A stretch of DNA of 64,000 nucleotides from contig LSRY02000059.1 of NCBI GenBank assembly GCA_001643675.2, positions 431,362-495,361 of the forward strand, written 5' to 3'. The notes under the pieces were generated by a model. It saw only the letters and a list, made by a program, of their open reading frames with translations. It was not told the origin of the DNA and made no database searches. Both the position numbers and the translations under genes were made by a program. Positions 11,024 to 24,079 of the stretch are shown piece after piece. Numbering within the stretch: position 1 is the stretch's first letter; every line of letters starts with the position of its first letter. This DNA comes from Monocercomonoides exilis. Taxonomy: Eukaryota; Preaxostyla; Oxymonadida; Polymastigidae.

Positions 11024-11756
11024 TTTCATTTATAAATATAATATTAATTTATTTATGTAATTTTTTTCTGTGTTTATTTGCTTCTACAATTCAATTATTT
11101 ATGATATTGATTATTTGATGTTGTTTAACAAGATTAAACCAATTTGAAATTATCATTAGGCTTCTATAAGGCTAAATGTGGAATTAAAATTTTATTTATT
11201 TTTTAAAAGAAAGTGTTGCTTACTATTAATTCATTCAATGACAAAATGCTTCAAAATAAAAAAATGAAATCTGTTTTTGCATACGCATTTGTAAAAAATA
11301 TTTTCGTGAAATTTTATGATTAACATTGAAAGCAAGATATCTTTTATTCACAGTAATACCACATAAAAGATATGTCTTTTTATGATATTGAATCTTAAAA
11401 CTATCAGAATTTTATATCCGTGGAAAGAATACAATTTAATGAACAAAAAATAAAAGTAAAAAAATACTTAGATCTCTTTGCTAAAAAAATATATGGCTAA
11501 TACTTTTTTGAAAAAAACCTTTTGTTAGAGTTTTGAACGAAAAATTATAATTTTTGTGGGAATACTTTTTCAAAAGTGAGTTTATTATTCTGTAAACTGA
11601 ATAGATATAATCTCAACGCACTTTTGAAAAAGTATTCCCACAAAATACAATTTTCAGTTCAAAATTTGAACAAAAATATGATTTGAAAAAGGAATAGACA
11701 TAAAAATTAAAAAAAGGAAGCAAAACATAAATATCTGATCTTCAGAGACAATCAAT
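11024..11756. other. Intergenic region with a long hairpin
   Basis: Between mago (+) and XRN1 (-), tail to tail. Apart from the inverted repeat at 11530-11664 it is plain A/T-rich sequence. Confidence 0.5.
11530..11664. repeat. Imperfect inverted repeat (hairpin)
   Basis: Arm 1 (11530-11579) contains GTGGGAATACTTTTTCAAAA and arm 2 (11619-11664) contains its reverse complement. The match continues outward through the GTTTTGAAC / GTTCAAAAT ends, with about 40 bp of spacer. It could be a small foldback transposon relic or a transcript-end structure for the convergent genes. Confidence 0.7.
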
Positions 11757-14700
11757 TTACACCTCTGCGATATCTTTCATAATTGGAAGAATATCAGCAA
11801 TAAAATTAATAAAATCGCCTTTCTCTTCATTTTTGAATGGAGTTAAAGAAAGGAATTGAGAGGATATACATTCTCCTTCGTCAATACTGTTTAGGGCTCT
11901 TATTGCCATTTCTTTAAAACTTTGGACTTCTCTTTCAATTGAAGAAGTGTTTAGTTTTTGATTTATGAAGAGAATATCTTGAAACTTGCGAAATGGACTC
12001 GTAAATGATGCATATCTATACACATCATCAGCCGCAACATCGCTAACACAAAACATTTTTCCATTCTTTTCTTTTTCAAAATTTTCTTTTTCTTTTTTCG
12101 AAGTTTCATCATCCAAGAAGTTTTCTTCTTCAACCTTTTCTCCTTCTTCAAAATGACAAGACAAAATCGGACGCTCCCAACACACTTTCACGGATCGCTC
12201 ATTATTCAGCTGACGATCAGCAAGTGTCTCAGTTGTTCGATCTGAAACACCCCAAGAGACATATGAATTCTTCAAATATGGCTCAATCAGGAATGGGTGG
12301 TCGCACGGAATCGAAGAGTGTTGATAACCACTTGTTAAATGCCTGGAAGAATCAACAACTTCACTTCCAATAGAAGATGGTTGGAAAACCTTTGCATGCA
12401 TTGGGCATATGTCGCAATGGGACGGAGTGGGGTATGTCGAGGCAACTACTCGTCCTAACGTGCCAAAAGGAACAAGACCAGTTGCAGCAACTGACACCAC
12501 TCGATCGCCAATGCGCAGCTGCCCTCCAGTGACATCACTACCATCATTGGTTATTCTGAAAACTGCAGAAACAAGACATTCTGGATGAATTGAGCAAGTA
12601 ACATGAATGCGAGTTGTTTTTGGTTCTTTGACTTTTGAGTGAACATTAGCTGAGGTAGATGTTGGGCTTTGCCCGTCTTCATTAAAAGTGAAAGTATTCT
12701 TTGACCATCCACTTTCCCTCTCATATCTTTCCATCACAGTCATCCCCATTTTCTCAAGTCTCATTGTGGTGGATTTTCCGACTTCTGCTTCCGGTTGCTT
12801 GCTCATATACTTTTTCTTCTCATCCATCCAATCAATGAACCTTTGCACTTCCTCTTCAGCATTGCCATGGCCAAACACAGAGAATACGTCAAACCTCTTC
12901 AGGCGAATTGGTATTGAAGTCAACGACTCACAGAAATCAAATACAGCAGGAAAGTTCTTTTTGAATTTCGACATTATCTGTAGAGCATAAAACGAGTATT
13001 CCGTACAGTCTTTTATCGGATTGAAGCGAGCATATAGAGGAGAATGACTGTTATTGACTGGATCGATGAATGGGAATGATAAGGTCACATTCATAGGAAA
13101 GTGAACTTTTGCGACATTTGCTTCTTTTGCTTCTGATTGATCTTTTCGCTTCATTTCATTCAAATTCTTTCGAATATCTTGCGATTCATCACCAGATCTA
13201 AATGCAGATCCTGAATCAAGCTTATAGCATCCAAGATCCTTATTCTTCCTTCCAACTTCTTCTTGATTCAGCCGGTCTCTATCAAAAAATTTTTTGTAAA
13301 CCCGAGAATTAACAGCAGAAAACTGAGAACTTTGTTCGTGCCAGTTACGACTTCTGTTGCTGTAATCATTGTTCATTGTGAGCGTTAACGTGAAGTTTGG
13401 CATTGTTAGCATTTGAAGAGTTAAATGAGATATGTGTAATAATTTTGAAACATCCTTCATATCAATCCACATCTGTGAGGTTGTTAAACAATATGAAAGA
13501 AGATTTGGATATAGTGAATATTTTGGAGGAAGCAACGATATTTTTGTGCCACCTTCTTCTGATCTTTGACTCAGTATTTCAGAACACAAAAGAGCAAATG
13601 GGATGTTGCTGAACAAACTTGTTTCTTTCCCTGGAATTTGTTCCTCAAATGCATCAAACTCAACCTTTATTAGCACATCTTTATTATTATCATCCGCATT
13701 TGCTTTCAAACTATCTCTGTTTACGTTCATTGATTCTTTACCTGTCACATTATTTACACTCAAAACAGACCCAGATGCAGCCAATAGAGCGAGCGGATGA
13801 GGAATAGAAGAGACAGAAAGAGGAACGAGCTCTCCTGATTCATCTCGTTTTGATACAGAAAGAACATTCAGATTGCTTCCACAAACACATATTACATCGC
13901 TTGGAGATAAAGTTGGGGTTTCATTAGGAACTGTTTGAAAGGCCGCAAGTTGGTGTTCGAATTCTGTTAACTGCTCTGATGTCTTATTAACTGTTTTTGT
14001 GAATGAAGGGATTGCTGATATCAACTGTATTGGTACACACATTGCGTCACCCACATTGTACTCGGCAGAAACCACTTCTTCATCATGATCATAGATGTAG
14101 CTGAGCATGCTTTCACTATTAAATTTTTCTTTTCCATTTCCCTTTTGTGGATTCCAAACATCACATATCCCAATCTTTCCGTCTGTTGCAGATCTTGTAG
14201 AGTAAAAACCATACAGTCCCTTTTTCAGACTTCTTTGTGCTCTCTCCAAATCTGCTTTGCTCACCTCTTCTCCATCAGCTCGACTTCTCTGTACTAATTT
14301 TTCGGCTTCTGCGTAATTCATCATAAATTTCTCTCTTTCAAATTTCAAACTTTCATCATCATCATCGTCGTCGTCGTCGTCTTCATCTTCTTCATCTGTA
14401 TCTTTTGGATTTGTATATTTCCCCCCACTTTTGAATTTATTTTGTTTCTGCAGCTCATCGTTCATTTCTCTTTCATCTCTTTCTTCCTCCTCCATTCTCT
14501 TCATCTCCTCCACCTTCATTGCTCTTCTTCGCTTTCTCCATCCTTTTTTCATTGAGCATAAAGGGTGCACATAGCACATAATACTTGATATCTTTCCCAC
14601 ATCAATGCCTCGCTTTGAAATCAGTTGGTTCCGAATGAATGAAAAACGGCTGTTGAAACATTCATCCGAAAGCGGCTGAAGAGAAATAGAACGAGCAATT

Positions 14701-17700
14701 AAGCGAGCAAAAAGAGTAGGGCAGTTCAAAGAAAGAATGTGATGAATCTGCAGAAGAGATTTAATGAATGAAGAAGACAAGCAAGCACTTTCAAATTGGT
14801 CAATAAGAGGTGCTCTACTGTTGAAGTCATTGTTATCATCACTTTGGGATTCGAATTGCGATTGTGTTTGTGAAACAGAGGCAGTGGCTGAATATGGAAA
14901 AGAAGTCGAAGTCGAAGAAGAAGAAGAAGAAGAAGAAGAATCCTTCTGGCTTTTTGGTAAGCAGTACTGTGATAGCGAGTAGTCAGACGGAGAATGAGAT
15001 TGGGAATTTTGATTTCTCATTCCAGAAAGATTATCAAGTCTCTTAGTATTTTGTTGTGGCGAAGGGGATACGTATAAATGCTGTGATTCTTCTTTACAAG
15101 TTTCTTTTATCTGCACTTCATTCAGCGTTTCATTGTTGTCCATGCTGTCTCTCGGATCTTCGTGCAACTTCACTTCCTTTTCGTCAATCTCATCATCATC
15201 ATCATCATCATCATCTTCTTCTTCTTCTTCTTCTTCTTCTTCTTCTTCTTCTTCTTCTTCATTATTGCTTTTTTCATATTCATTTTCGAGTGTTTCATTC
15301 TTCCACATCGCTTTCATTATCTCGCAAAATATTGCTTCCTCTTCCCTTGCTTTTTTCCATTCTTTGTATTCTTCCATTGTTTGTTCATCAATTTCTTTAC
15401 AAAAACCAACCCCAGATAGCTCTGAAAGTCTTTCTTCTTCCATTTTACTCTTTAATTCATCCATCTTTCTCTCCAATCTCCTCATTTTCAGTTCTTCCTC
15501 TTCTTCCCTCTCGCTCGCCATCGGGTCCAGAACAAAGCTAATTTTCGGAGCATCAATTCTGTACACTCTCGCTGGAATCAAATGGGGATAGGAAACATAG
15601 CACACACACCCAACAAGCAACCGAAGCACATCACTGACCATTTGAAGTCGTGCGGAGCAGGAAAGAGAAGCAAAAGAAGGGGGAAGAAAAGTTCTTGGAT
15701 CAATTTTTGCTAACGAAGAAGAGTGAGATAACATCTTTGTCATTTCTTCTTTCAGCTTTTCCTTCTCCTCTTTTTCATCGTCTTCATCGCTTTTCTTTGA
15801 GGAATCTGTATCCATTTCTTTGTTTCCCTCGATCTTGCTTGATTTTTCAAACATTTCCTCATTCATTTTCATGACTCTGTAATAATCATCCTTCGCCTCT
15901 CTTTCTTCGTCAAATTCTTTTCCGTTTTGTTGTTGTTGCTTTTGTTGTTTATCAAAGTTGTCGATATTATGATCTTCAAGTCTTTCTCTTTTTTCAATGC
16001 TTTCATTTTCCTCCTTTGTCTTCTTTGTAAGATACCTCTGAATCTTTTTTCCTTCCTTTTTAGTGAAAAGTGGATTTCCAACATTAATAATTTGAGAAGG
16101 TTTTTTCGATTCGTTTGCAAACATCTTCATCTTCACCGGGCGAACAAAGTTCTTCAGATTCAGAGTAGATTTTCTTAAGCAGTCAATCTCTCTCAATATT
16201 TCTTCTTTTCCCTTTTCTCCACTCCCATTTGCTTCGTCTTTTTTGGAATTCTCTTCTTTTTGATCTGTCAAACAGGGCGACCCCGTTAAGCAATTCACAC
16301 TTGGAACTGTCATCGGCATCCGGTTGACTGCCAAAGACGGCAAAGGAAGCGAATGTGACAGAAAGAACGAAATGGAAGGCTTGCGCAGAACATAAAGCGA
16401 TGAAAAGCCAGCACGCAGATAAGAGCCAGGAAGGAGCTTCGGCTCAAAGGGAATGAAGCTTTCTCTCCAATACTCGATCGAACCTGAGAATGAAAAGAAA
16501 CACAGAAAGAGTTGAATAATAAATCATTATTTTTTTATAAAATGTAAAAGTCAAACCAGAATTTGAATAAATCTTCAATTCGTTTTCATCTGCCTCCTCA
16601 ATCGGTTTATCCGAATGAGGTCCTGCTTTGAGCACAGCAACACGACACTGTTTGAGCAGAGGGAAATGAAGGGAAGCAGAATAAGACAAGTCAGAATGTG
16701 AAGGTGGCTCCAATAAATGAGAAGGATATGCCGCCTCCATCTTGGCCTCTTCTTCATTCTCAATTGACACAAGCTCTTCGTTCAATTTGTTTCGGATGGC
16801 TAATTTCCTTTCTTCATCGTCATTTTCTTTTTCCTCTTCCATTTTCCCTTTCTCTTTCACTCTTTCATCTTCCTCCTTTCTCCACTTCTCAATCGCCTCT
16901 TTCCTCTTCTCCATAGCTTCCCCTCTAATTCTCTCCATCTCTCTTTTCCTCTCTGGATGCTCAGGAGCCATCAAAACCAGGTTCCATCCCATTTCATTGC
17001 GTTCTTTTTCTTCTTCACTCAACGCCGGATACAATTCCTCTGCTGCTTTGATGACAACATCTGGCTCAACAAAAGGAAGAAGCACAACTGATTCGTAATG
17101 AGGCGGTTCAGCAAGCTTGCTTCCGTTGATAATTATGTCTGTAGGCAGAGGCTGAAATGGATGGAAAGATGAAGATAAGGAGGAAGACAATGAAGAAGAT
17201 GATGATGAATACAACGAACATAGTGAAGTTTCTGAAGTTTTCGAATATGTCAGGTTAAATCTAACTTTGCTAGTATCAATAGAACATGCATTTTCATCGA
17301 AATTCTCTTTTTCTCTCCTTTTGCCTTTTCTGCTTCTTTTTCTTCTTTCTTTTTCTTCTCCTTCTTCCATTTCTTCGTCTTCAACGTTCCACTTATTATT
17401 CTTCAGTGTATATTTAACCAGTGCATGTTTGTTTTTCTTCCTAAATCCATCTGGTGTAAATGCATTGTCCACATACAGCGTAGTCACAATGAATTTCGAA
17501 AGCGGAGAAGAAGAAGAAGTTAAAAGAGGACGAAGCGGATGAGGAAGAAGATTTGCATTAACAGGAGGAAGGATTGAAAGCAGCTGCTCAAATGGGTGAA
17601 CTGGCTTGTCCAGTTCGAATGGGTAGAATGCGTCTATTAATAACAACGATAATTATTGTGATAATGACATATCAGAAAAATAAATGCAAAATGAAAGGGA

Positions 17701-20700
17701 AAAGAATGTGATGAAAGTGAAATGAAAGAAAATTGAAGAGAAAAGAAATGTGAAAAATGTGATTATTTAGTTGAAAGATGTATCAAAAATTGAAAAAAAC
17801 ACACAAAATGTCATTTCAAAAAAAAAAATAATATGTTGAGAAAAGAAAATGAAAAGTTGAATGTTAAAGAGAAAAAGATGAAAGCATACGCAGAAAAACA
17901 TAAATATATTCAATAAAATACTTTCAAATAAATATTTCTCATTTCCTTTTCTTTTTCCTTTTTTAAAAAAAATTTTTTTAATTATTAAACAAACCTATCC
18001 TATCCTTCCCTTCACATTCTTTCCTTCCTCTCTCAAATTTCTCTGTGAACTGTGAGAGGCCCACGAGATCAGTCAGCAGAGGAGAATAAAACGAGGAGAA
18101 ATAATAGCTCCACGACGGACAGCCACATGTGTAGTACAAAAAGACGAATTGTAAAGCAGTGATGTAGTCGGAGACAAGGTCATACAGAGGATGAGGGAAA
18201 GGAGATTGAGAAGAAGGAGAAGAAGGAGAAGAAATTGAAGGAGAAGATGAAGAAGAAGATGTTGAAGATTTTTGTTCATCACACGAAATTTCATCATCAT
18301 TTTCATCAGAAATTTTCTTTTTTTCAGTTCCTTCTCTAAGATTTGGCAGTGGCAGAGGGAAATGAAGCTTCGTTGTGTAATACATTTCTCTCCAAGTGAG
18401 ATCAGCAAACCGAGTTGGTTCTGTTGAAGAAGAAGAAGAAAAGAAAGAGGAAGAGGAAGAGGAAGAGGAAGAGGAAGAGGAATAAGAAGAAAAAGAAAAA
18501 GAAGAAGAAGAAGAAGAAGGTGAAGGAGAAGAAGGCGAAGAAGAAGGCGAAGAGGAAAGCGAAGCAGCTGGAGAAGGAGAAGGAGAAAGAGAAGAAGGCG
18601 AGAATGATGGAGATGATAATGATAATGGTGTTGTCATTGGATTTGAAGAAGAAGAAGAGGAAGAGGAATTAGAAGGAGGAGAAGAAGAAGGAGAAGAAGG
18701 AGAAGAAAAGTGTGACTGAATGCTCAATCGATCCATCTCATTTGGAAGCGCATCAAATTTGTAAGCTGGCCAATAATGTACATATTTATTTTTTTGTGAA
18801 GAAGAAGAAGGAAAAAAAGAATTCCATGGATTTGATAGAGAAATAGAGGAACCTGAAGTAGAAGAAGAAGAAGATGATGATGATGATGATGAAGGTGATG
18901 ATGAAGAAAACTCATTTTTGGAGTTATCACTGGAATTTCTTTTAAGTTCATTCGCTCGCTCCATCTTCTTTCTCTGCCAGAAACTCATTTCTCCTTTCCC
19001 TTCTTTTTCTCCTTCATCTTTTTTAATACAGTTACAGGAACAAATACTCTTACTGCTATTAATACTTCTATTAAATTTATCATAACCATAATTACTACCA
19101 GTACCATTACCATTATCATAACTTTCACCTTTTTCTTCATCTTTTTCTCCTTCTCCTTCTTCTCCTCCTCTTTCCACTCTTTCTTCTTTTCCTTTTCCTT
19201 TTCCTTTTCCTTCTTCTCCTTCTCCTTCTTCTCCTCTTTTTCCTCTTCCTCCATAATGATGAGCGCCTCTTCCGCTTCTGCCTCCAAACCCGCTCTTCGA
19301 CTCCCTCACATTCAGCACCCCCCCCCTCAGTTCTCTCCTGTCTGCCAAAAGCATCGCTCTTATCCCATCCTCTCTGCTTGCATACTCCACAAAGCCAAGC
19401 CCTTTCGATCGCTCCTTCGTTTCATCTGTCTTGTCGCGTTCTGTTGCAATCCTCACGCGAAGTGGAGGTTCACTTGGAGTGAGGGCAGTGGAGGGATCAA
19501 AGAGACTTGATTCTTTGAGTGATTCGTCTTCTTTATCTTCTTTTTCGTTTTCGCCAGCTCCAGCTCCTGCATCTTCTAATGTTTTCTTTGCTGGACCCAG
19601 CAGTTCCAGTGCTTTTCCTTCCATTCCTTCTTCTTTGCTTATCATTGATGTTGTTGATGATGTTAATGCGTTTGCTGCTTTCCTTTCTCTTTTTGGCAAT
19701 TTAACAAGAGAAGCAAAGAACTCAAACAAAACATCGGCAGATATCGAAAAATGGAGGTTCTGCACAAACAAGACGAATTCACTGTGCAAAGAGGAATGCT
19801 CATAAAATGATAGGAAAGGGATACGCCTATAACAAGAACGAGAGGAAGAGGAATTGGAAGAAGGAAACTGAAGAGATGATGGATTACTTGCCCAGACTCC
19901 TCCTCTGTTTCGCGGGATCATCAAATCGCTCACCGTCTTGCTCTCCTCCTTCGCCATTTTCTGGCAGATCGCTTCGAATGCGCCCCAATCAGCCACCCAC
20001 CCTCTTTCAGTGAGGTGGGAATGCATCGATGGCAGCACGGCTTTGTAGGCAGAGATAATCGCAGTGATAGCCTGTTCGCCAATGTTCAGTGAGATTATGC
20101 GCGGAATGAAGTCGTTTCCGACAAGGAAGCAGAGGAGCACGAAATCGTCCACAGCGCGCTCGAAGTCGAAGGGGAAGGACAGAAGAGGATGGGTTGGAGA
20201 GGAAGAGGAAGAAGAGGAAGAAGAGGAAGAAGAGGAAGAAGATGTTGACGAAGACGATTCAGATGAATGCGTCGTTTCTTTCTGAGAAGATGGAACATTT
20301 TGAATTGTTTCTAATGATTTGCCATCCTCATTTCTGTCTTTATCTGCACTTCCACTTTCTATGCTTTTCCTCCTATCTCCATTAGAATAACTATCACAAC
20401 AACTACAACTACAACTGCCAAGTTTGCCATCTTCCATGAACTCCTTGAACTCCAACGCCAAGTATTCTCTCAGCATATTCACATGCAGAAACTGCAGCTT
20501 CATGCGGTGGTTCAAGTCGAGCGGAGAATCGTCATACAGCGACTCCTCCAGCTCCTCCCGCATTATCACAACGTTCCGCTCGTGTGTTAGCAGCGCCAGC
20601 ATAATCAGATCCGCATCGCGCCCGTAGATGCAATGCGAAGTGGACGGGTCGTAGTCCCTCTCCCGCCTCTTGTTGCGGATGTACGACAGGATTTTGTGTT

Positions 20701-21422
20701 CTCCTTCACCTGGAACATCGCTGCCAGAAATGATCACCTTCAGCCTTTCCCATGCTTTGTCTGTGCTCATTTTCATCTGCGAATAATACTTAATGTATTC
20801 TTTCAATTTGCTCATAAATTCCGTTCCAGGCATGACGCAGTCGTCAGTCAAAACATGCTTTCCATTTTCAACTTCAATGTGAGTCTCAGGTGAATTTTGA
20901 GCTTCAAATGCAGATCTATACCAGTTTCTCCTTTGCAAATGCATTTTCACCCTTGGAGCAACTCCTGAATAATAAATAATAAATGAAAATTTCAAAGATA
21001 CAGTTCATTCAAATTATCAGAAGTCAAGCCATCCGTTGCGAAATAAACTAGCTTCTTCGGCCTTGCAGCTTGAAACAATCTGTCGAAAGTTCGAAAAACT
21101 TCGGTCATTACTTCTTCTTCTGAACAAATTTTACCAGATAATGATTCATAATTAAAAGAATCATAAACAATTCCATTTGCATCCAAGTATAAATTATCTT
21201 TCAAAAATCATTGTTAAATTGTTAAATATTGAAAAATAAAAAAAATCAAAAATCAAATTTGAATGTTAATTTAAATGAAACCGATGTCAGGAGCAGAGAA
21301 TGGATCAGCTGGTGAAAGAATCATTGGATAGCGTTCACTCATCCATCTATCATAGCAATAAAAAATTAATCTCCAATAAAACTTAGCAAATATTCACACC
21401 TGAAAAGACGAGGAATCCCCAT
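11757..21422 (-). CDS. XRN1: XRN1-family 5'-3' exoribonuclease with inserted RRM, about 3009 aa
   Basis: Six exons: 21422-21400, 21346-21282, 21197-21030, 20964-17995, 17633-16557 and 16483-11757, 3009 aa. Intron 3 (20965-21029) is GC-AG; the others are GT-AG. The N-terminus MGIPRLFRWMSERYP and then DNLYLDANG are the XRN start. Catalytic carboxylates lie in PGEGEHKIL (about 172), YGRDADLIML (about 199) and LVGNDFIPR (about 369). CPSWSYYF, PFEQLLSILP, LPGSYLRAGF and the XRN1-type YPHLIPARV follow. It degrades 5'-monophosphate RNA after decapping in the cytoplasm. An RRM with RNP2 LFVQNL and RNP1 KGLGFVEY sits at about 482-642, followed by an RGG-like patch. Human XRN1 is about 1700 aa; poly-Ser, Asp/Glu and Lys/Glu tracts account for much of the excess. 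The post-PFEQ domains match XRN1 better than XRN2. Confidence 0.9.
15187..15261. repeat. CAT/CTT triplet tract coding for Asp/Glu runs
   Basis: Uninterrupted CAT then CTT triplets, read on the minus strand as consecutive Asp and Glu codons within XRN1. The pure triplet structure suggests replication-slippage growth and likely length polymorphism. Confidence 0.85.
19295..19777 (-). other. RRM-like domain embedded in the XRN1 catalytic region
   Basis: Within exon 4 the translation gives EFVLFVQNLHFSISADVLFE (beta1/RNP2 and alpha1), a long acidic loop, LRVRIATER (beta2), KGLGFVEYAS (beta3/RNP1), REDGIRAMLLADRREL (alpha2) and GGVLNVRES (beta4), then GFGGRSGRG. This is the complete element order of an RNA-recognition motif with an unusually long alpha1-beta2 insertion. 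It lies between the GNDFIP block and the CPSWSYY block of the nuclease, with no intron boundary around it. Confidence 0.75.
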
Positions 21423-21666
21423 TTACGAAATACGATCGTTCAATTTAAAAAAATATTCTTATTTCTTTTCAAAAAAAGAAGCAGATCATATATATGTGTA
21501 ATATTTTTTGATTGTTCTCGAAAGATTTTCAAAAAAAATTTTTTTTTCTTTTATTAAGATAAGTTTTCCATTTTTATAATATGAAGTTAAGATAAACTCT
21601 TTTTTGCAAGATTTAAAAGAAACTATATATTTTATATATTAAAAGTTCTTTTTGAAACAGAACATC
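21423..21666. promoter_or_regulatory. Divergent interval between XRN1 and HGH1-like gene
   Basis: 244 bp of A/T-rich DNA between the XRN1 start codon (-) and the first ATG of the HGH1-like locus (+). It should carry promoter and 5' UTR sequence of XRN1. No specific motif was recognised. Confidence 0.4.
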
Positions 21667-23449
21667 ATGTCTTCACTGAGAGGAAGTTGCAGAGCAATTA
21701 AAAGAACTTATTGAATTTTTGTCATCTGATAGATCTGAAATCCGTTAAATAGTCACGAATCATTTGGCAGGATTTTCCACAAATCCAAAAACAAGACAAA
21801 TACTTGCATCGTTGGGCCTAAATGAGATATGGAAGCTTTGAAATGATGCCCAAGATACTGCACATGCAGCTTTAATATCTATTGTTAACATAACTTCTGA
21901 TCGTCCATCTTGCCTAAAATTTACTCGACTTTACCAAAAAGATCTAGTCGAAGCGGAATTGAAAGCGAGCGATCAGTCAAATGATGAGCATCAAAAGGGC
22001 AGTTCTAAAGAACTATTCACTTTGCTTGTGGATAGAATAAGTGACGATGATAATCCTTTTCGCTCGATGTATGCCGCGATATTGTCGAATATCACAAGAT
22101 ATCCCGAGGTATTGAACTTGTTGTTTCACACAATTGGTGTTAGAAAGGTTCCTACAAAAATGGAAGAGCGTTACTCATGTTTTGATGCAGATATATTAAT
22201 TTTGAGACTTGAGAACTATTTTTTGAAATCATCTCGATATGCTAAAGGTGTGAAAAGTTCAAAAGTAAAATTACAATTAAGCGATCCATTACACTATGTT
22301 GCGTCGTTGTTGACGGACATATCTCAACTTCCAGAATGCAGAGTAATTCTCCTCCAAAGGCAAAAGCAACCAAGCATTTCATCATCCGCTTCTTCAACAG
22401 CTTCTGCATGCTTTCCTCGTCCGACACTTATTGGAAATTTGATTCCTTTTATAAGGCATATTGATTTAATGCGTCGCGGAGGAATTATGGGCACCATACG
22501 CAACTGTCTGGTGGAAGGAAGCGAACCGTTAAGATTACTTGGCCCCTCTACAAATTCATCCGCAAATTCAACAACTTTTTCTCCAACAGACACTTCGACA
22601 GAAAAAGTCGAGCACCCTGGTTTTGATCTGATAGCTTCGCTTCTCCAGACGATAGCTGATGAAGATGGAGAATATCCGCCAGGTGAGCTTGCTGGATTAC
22701 CTGACATTTTGTCTCAGAGACTGCCTCGCAACGCCGCTAAAGAGAAGATGAGAAAAATGACACAACAGCTTACTTCCTCGTCAGATGGCACTGAAGATAA
22801 AGGCAGTGTAGAACGCAAAGAGCATGAGTGGGAGGTGGTCAGCGACGGAACAGGATTGATTGGGTGTGCAGACAAAATGGTTATTGTGGATTGAGTGATG
22901 AAGGAGAGGTTAATAATATCATCCACTCCGCATGGGCTGCACACAAGCAGTGTGGATGAGATCAAGACAAAGGAGACGGACCCGTTCATCAGGAAAATGT
23001 GTGGGCAGATTCTGCTGCTGGTTGTGTCATCGAAGGTGGGAAGGGAACGAGTGAAAGGATGTGGGTATGCGTATCTGATTATTCGCGAGTATCACAAAAA
23101 CGAGACAAATGACGAAGCTTTTGAGGTATTTGCGCAGGTTGTTGATATGATCATCAGAGAAGAGGTGAAAGAAGAGAAGGAGGATGAAGCAAAAGGAGAA
23201 AGCAGTGGAGATGGAAAAGAATCAAAAGCAATCGAGTCTGATTCAAGAAGACTCGAAAGCAATTCTGAAAAATCGAATGAAGCTGGAGATGCGAAAAGTT
23301 CATCTTCATCATCATCTTCTTCTTCTTCTTCGAGTGGTGAAGTTGTCACTCATGTTGAAGAAGGAGGTGTTGTGCACAATTATACAGTTGTTGCATCAAA
23401 AGAAAAAGAGGCTATTCTTTCACTGTTTATCCCTCCACCAAAAAAGTGA
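21667..23449 (+). pseudogene. HGH1: HGH1/FAM203-like protein, interrupted by in-frame stops
   Basis: One frame carries nearly the whole HGH1 fold: EEVAEQLKELIEFL, HAALISIVNITSD, then from 21959 DPLHYVASLLTDISQLPECR, DLMRRGGIMGTIRNC, and DPFIRKMCGQILLLV with GCGYAYLIIREYH. HGH1 is a cytosolic HEAT/ARM-like chaperone helping eEF2 fold. The frame has TAA at 21746, TGA at 21839 and TGA at 22892, and the first ATG (21667) is out of frame with the homology. The first two stops fall inside conserved helices. The third could be removed by an 87-nt phase-2 intron, 22864-22950 (GTGTGC...AGCAG), although that stretch is not T-rich. The C-terminal tail is acidic with a Ser run. Either this is a recent pseudogene or it needs recoding or editing; neighbouring genes use TAA and TGA as true stops. 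Confidence 0.65.
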
Positions 23450-23593
23450 GATTCTTGCGCTTTGTTTTGTAATCAATAAATGAATTTCAGTTTTAAATTC
23501 TCGTAAATAATTTTTCGTATTTCAAAGTTTCTGTTTATATTCAATCAAAAATATTCGACTTCTGATATAAAATGACGGAGGCTTTTAATAAAT

Positions 23594-24079
23594 GTTGGCA
23601 TAATGCTACTTTAAGGGTACCTAAAAAATTAAAAATAAGCTTTATGAAAACGCTAAATTATTTCAAGTGAATTTTCATCAACGCTCTTTGGTGTTGACTG
23701 AATGTTTTATTTTTCATTTAACTTTTTTTGGGTTTGCGTTCTCAAAAACAACTGTCCCCTAATATGAATTTTGAATAATTTTTTCGATAAATTAATTAAA
23801 TTACAATAAAAAGACATTTTTAGGTTTTTAAATTTGAATTTTATTGCTATATGCAATTGTTTGGGTTGAAAATAACTCAATTAAAGTATTTTTATGAAGT
23901 TTGAAAAAAGTCTCGTAAAACTTAAGATTTGAATAATAAACTATTCAATCATTTTTAGTTTTGATCAATAGGTTATTATGAACCTAACATATTTGTAATA
24001 TCTCTGCATTGCATTTTTTAGCTATTTATTCATGGATTTAACGAAAAAATTGGGTCCCCGTAAAGTGGCATCTTGCCTA
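23594..24079. mobile_element. Short element with imperfect terminal inverted repeats (MITE-like)
   Basis: The left end contains GGCATAATGCTACTTTAAGG and the right end, reverse-complemented, contains GGCAAGATGCCACTTTACGG; similarity extends about 40 bp with scattered mismatches. The interior (about 490 bp) has no ORF. Size and termini fit a non-autonomous DNA transposon; the superfamily is unknown. Confidence 0.5.

Noticed and set aside
15162-15591. Long opposite-strand ORFs of Ile/Phe or Ser over the XRN1 triplet tract
   Set aside because: They come from CTT/CAT triplet repeats read in other frames and have no motifs.
21746-22894. Genome-wide reassignment of stop codons to Gln
   Set aside because: Other genes in the window end at TAA, TAG and TGA at the expected C-termini, and none of them needs an internal stop read through.
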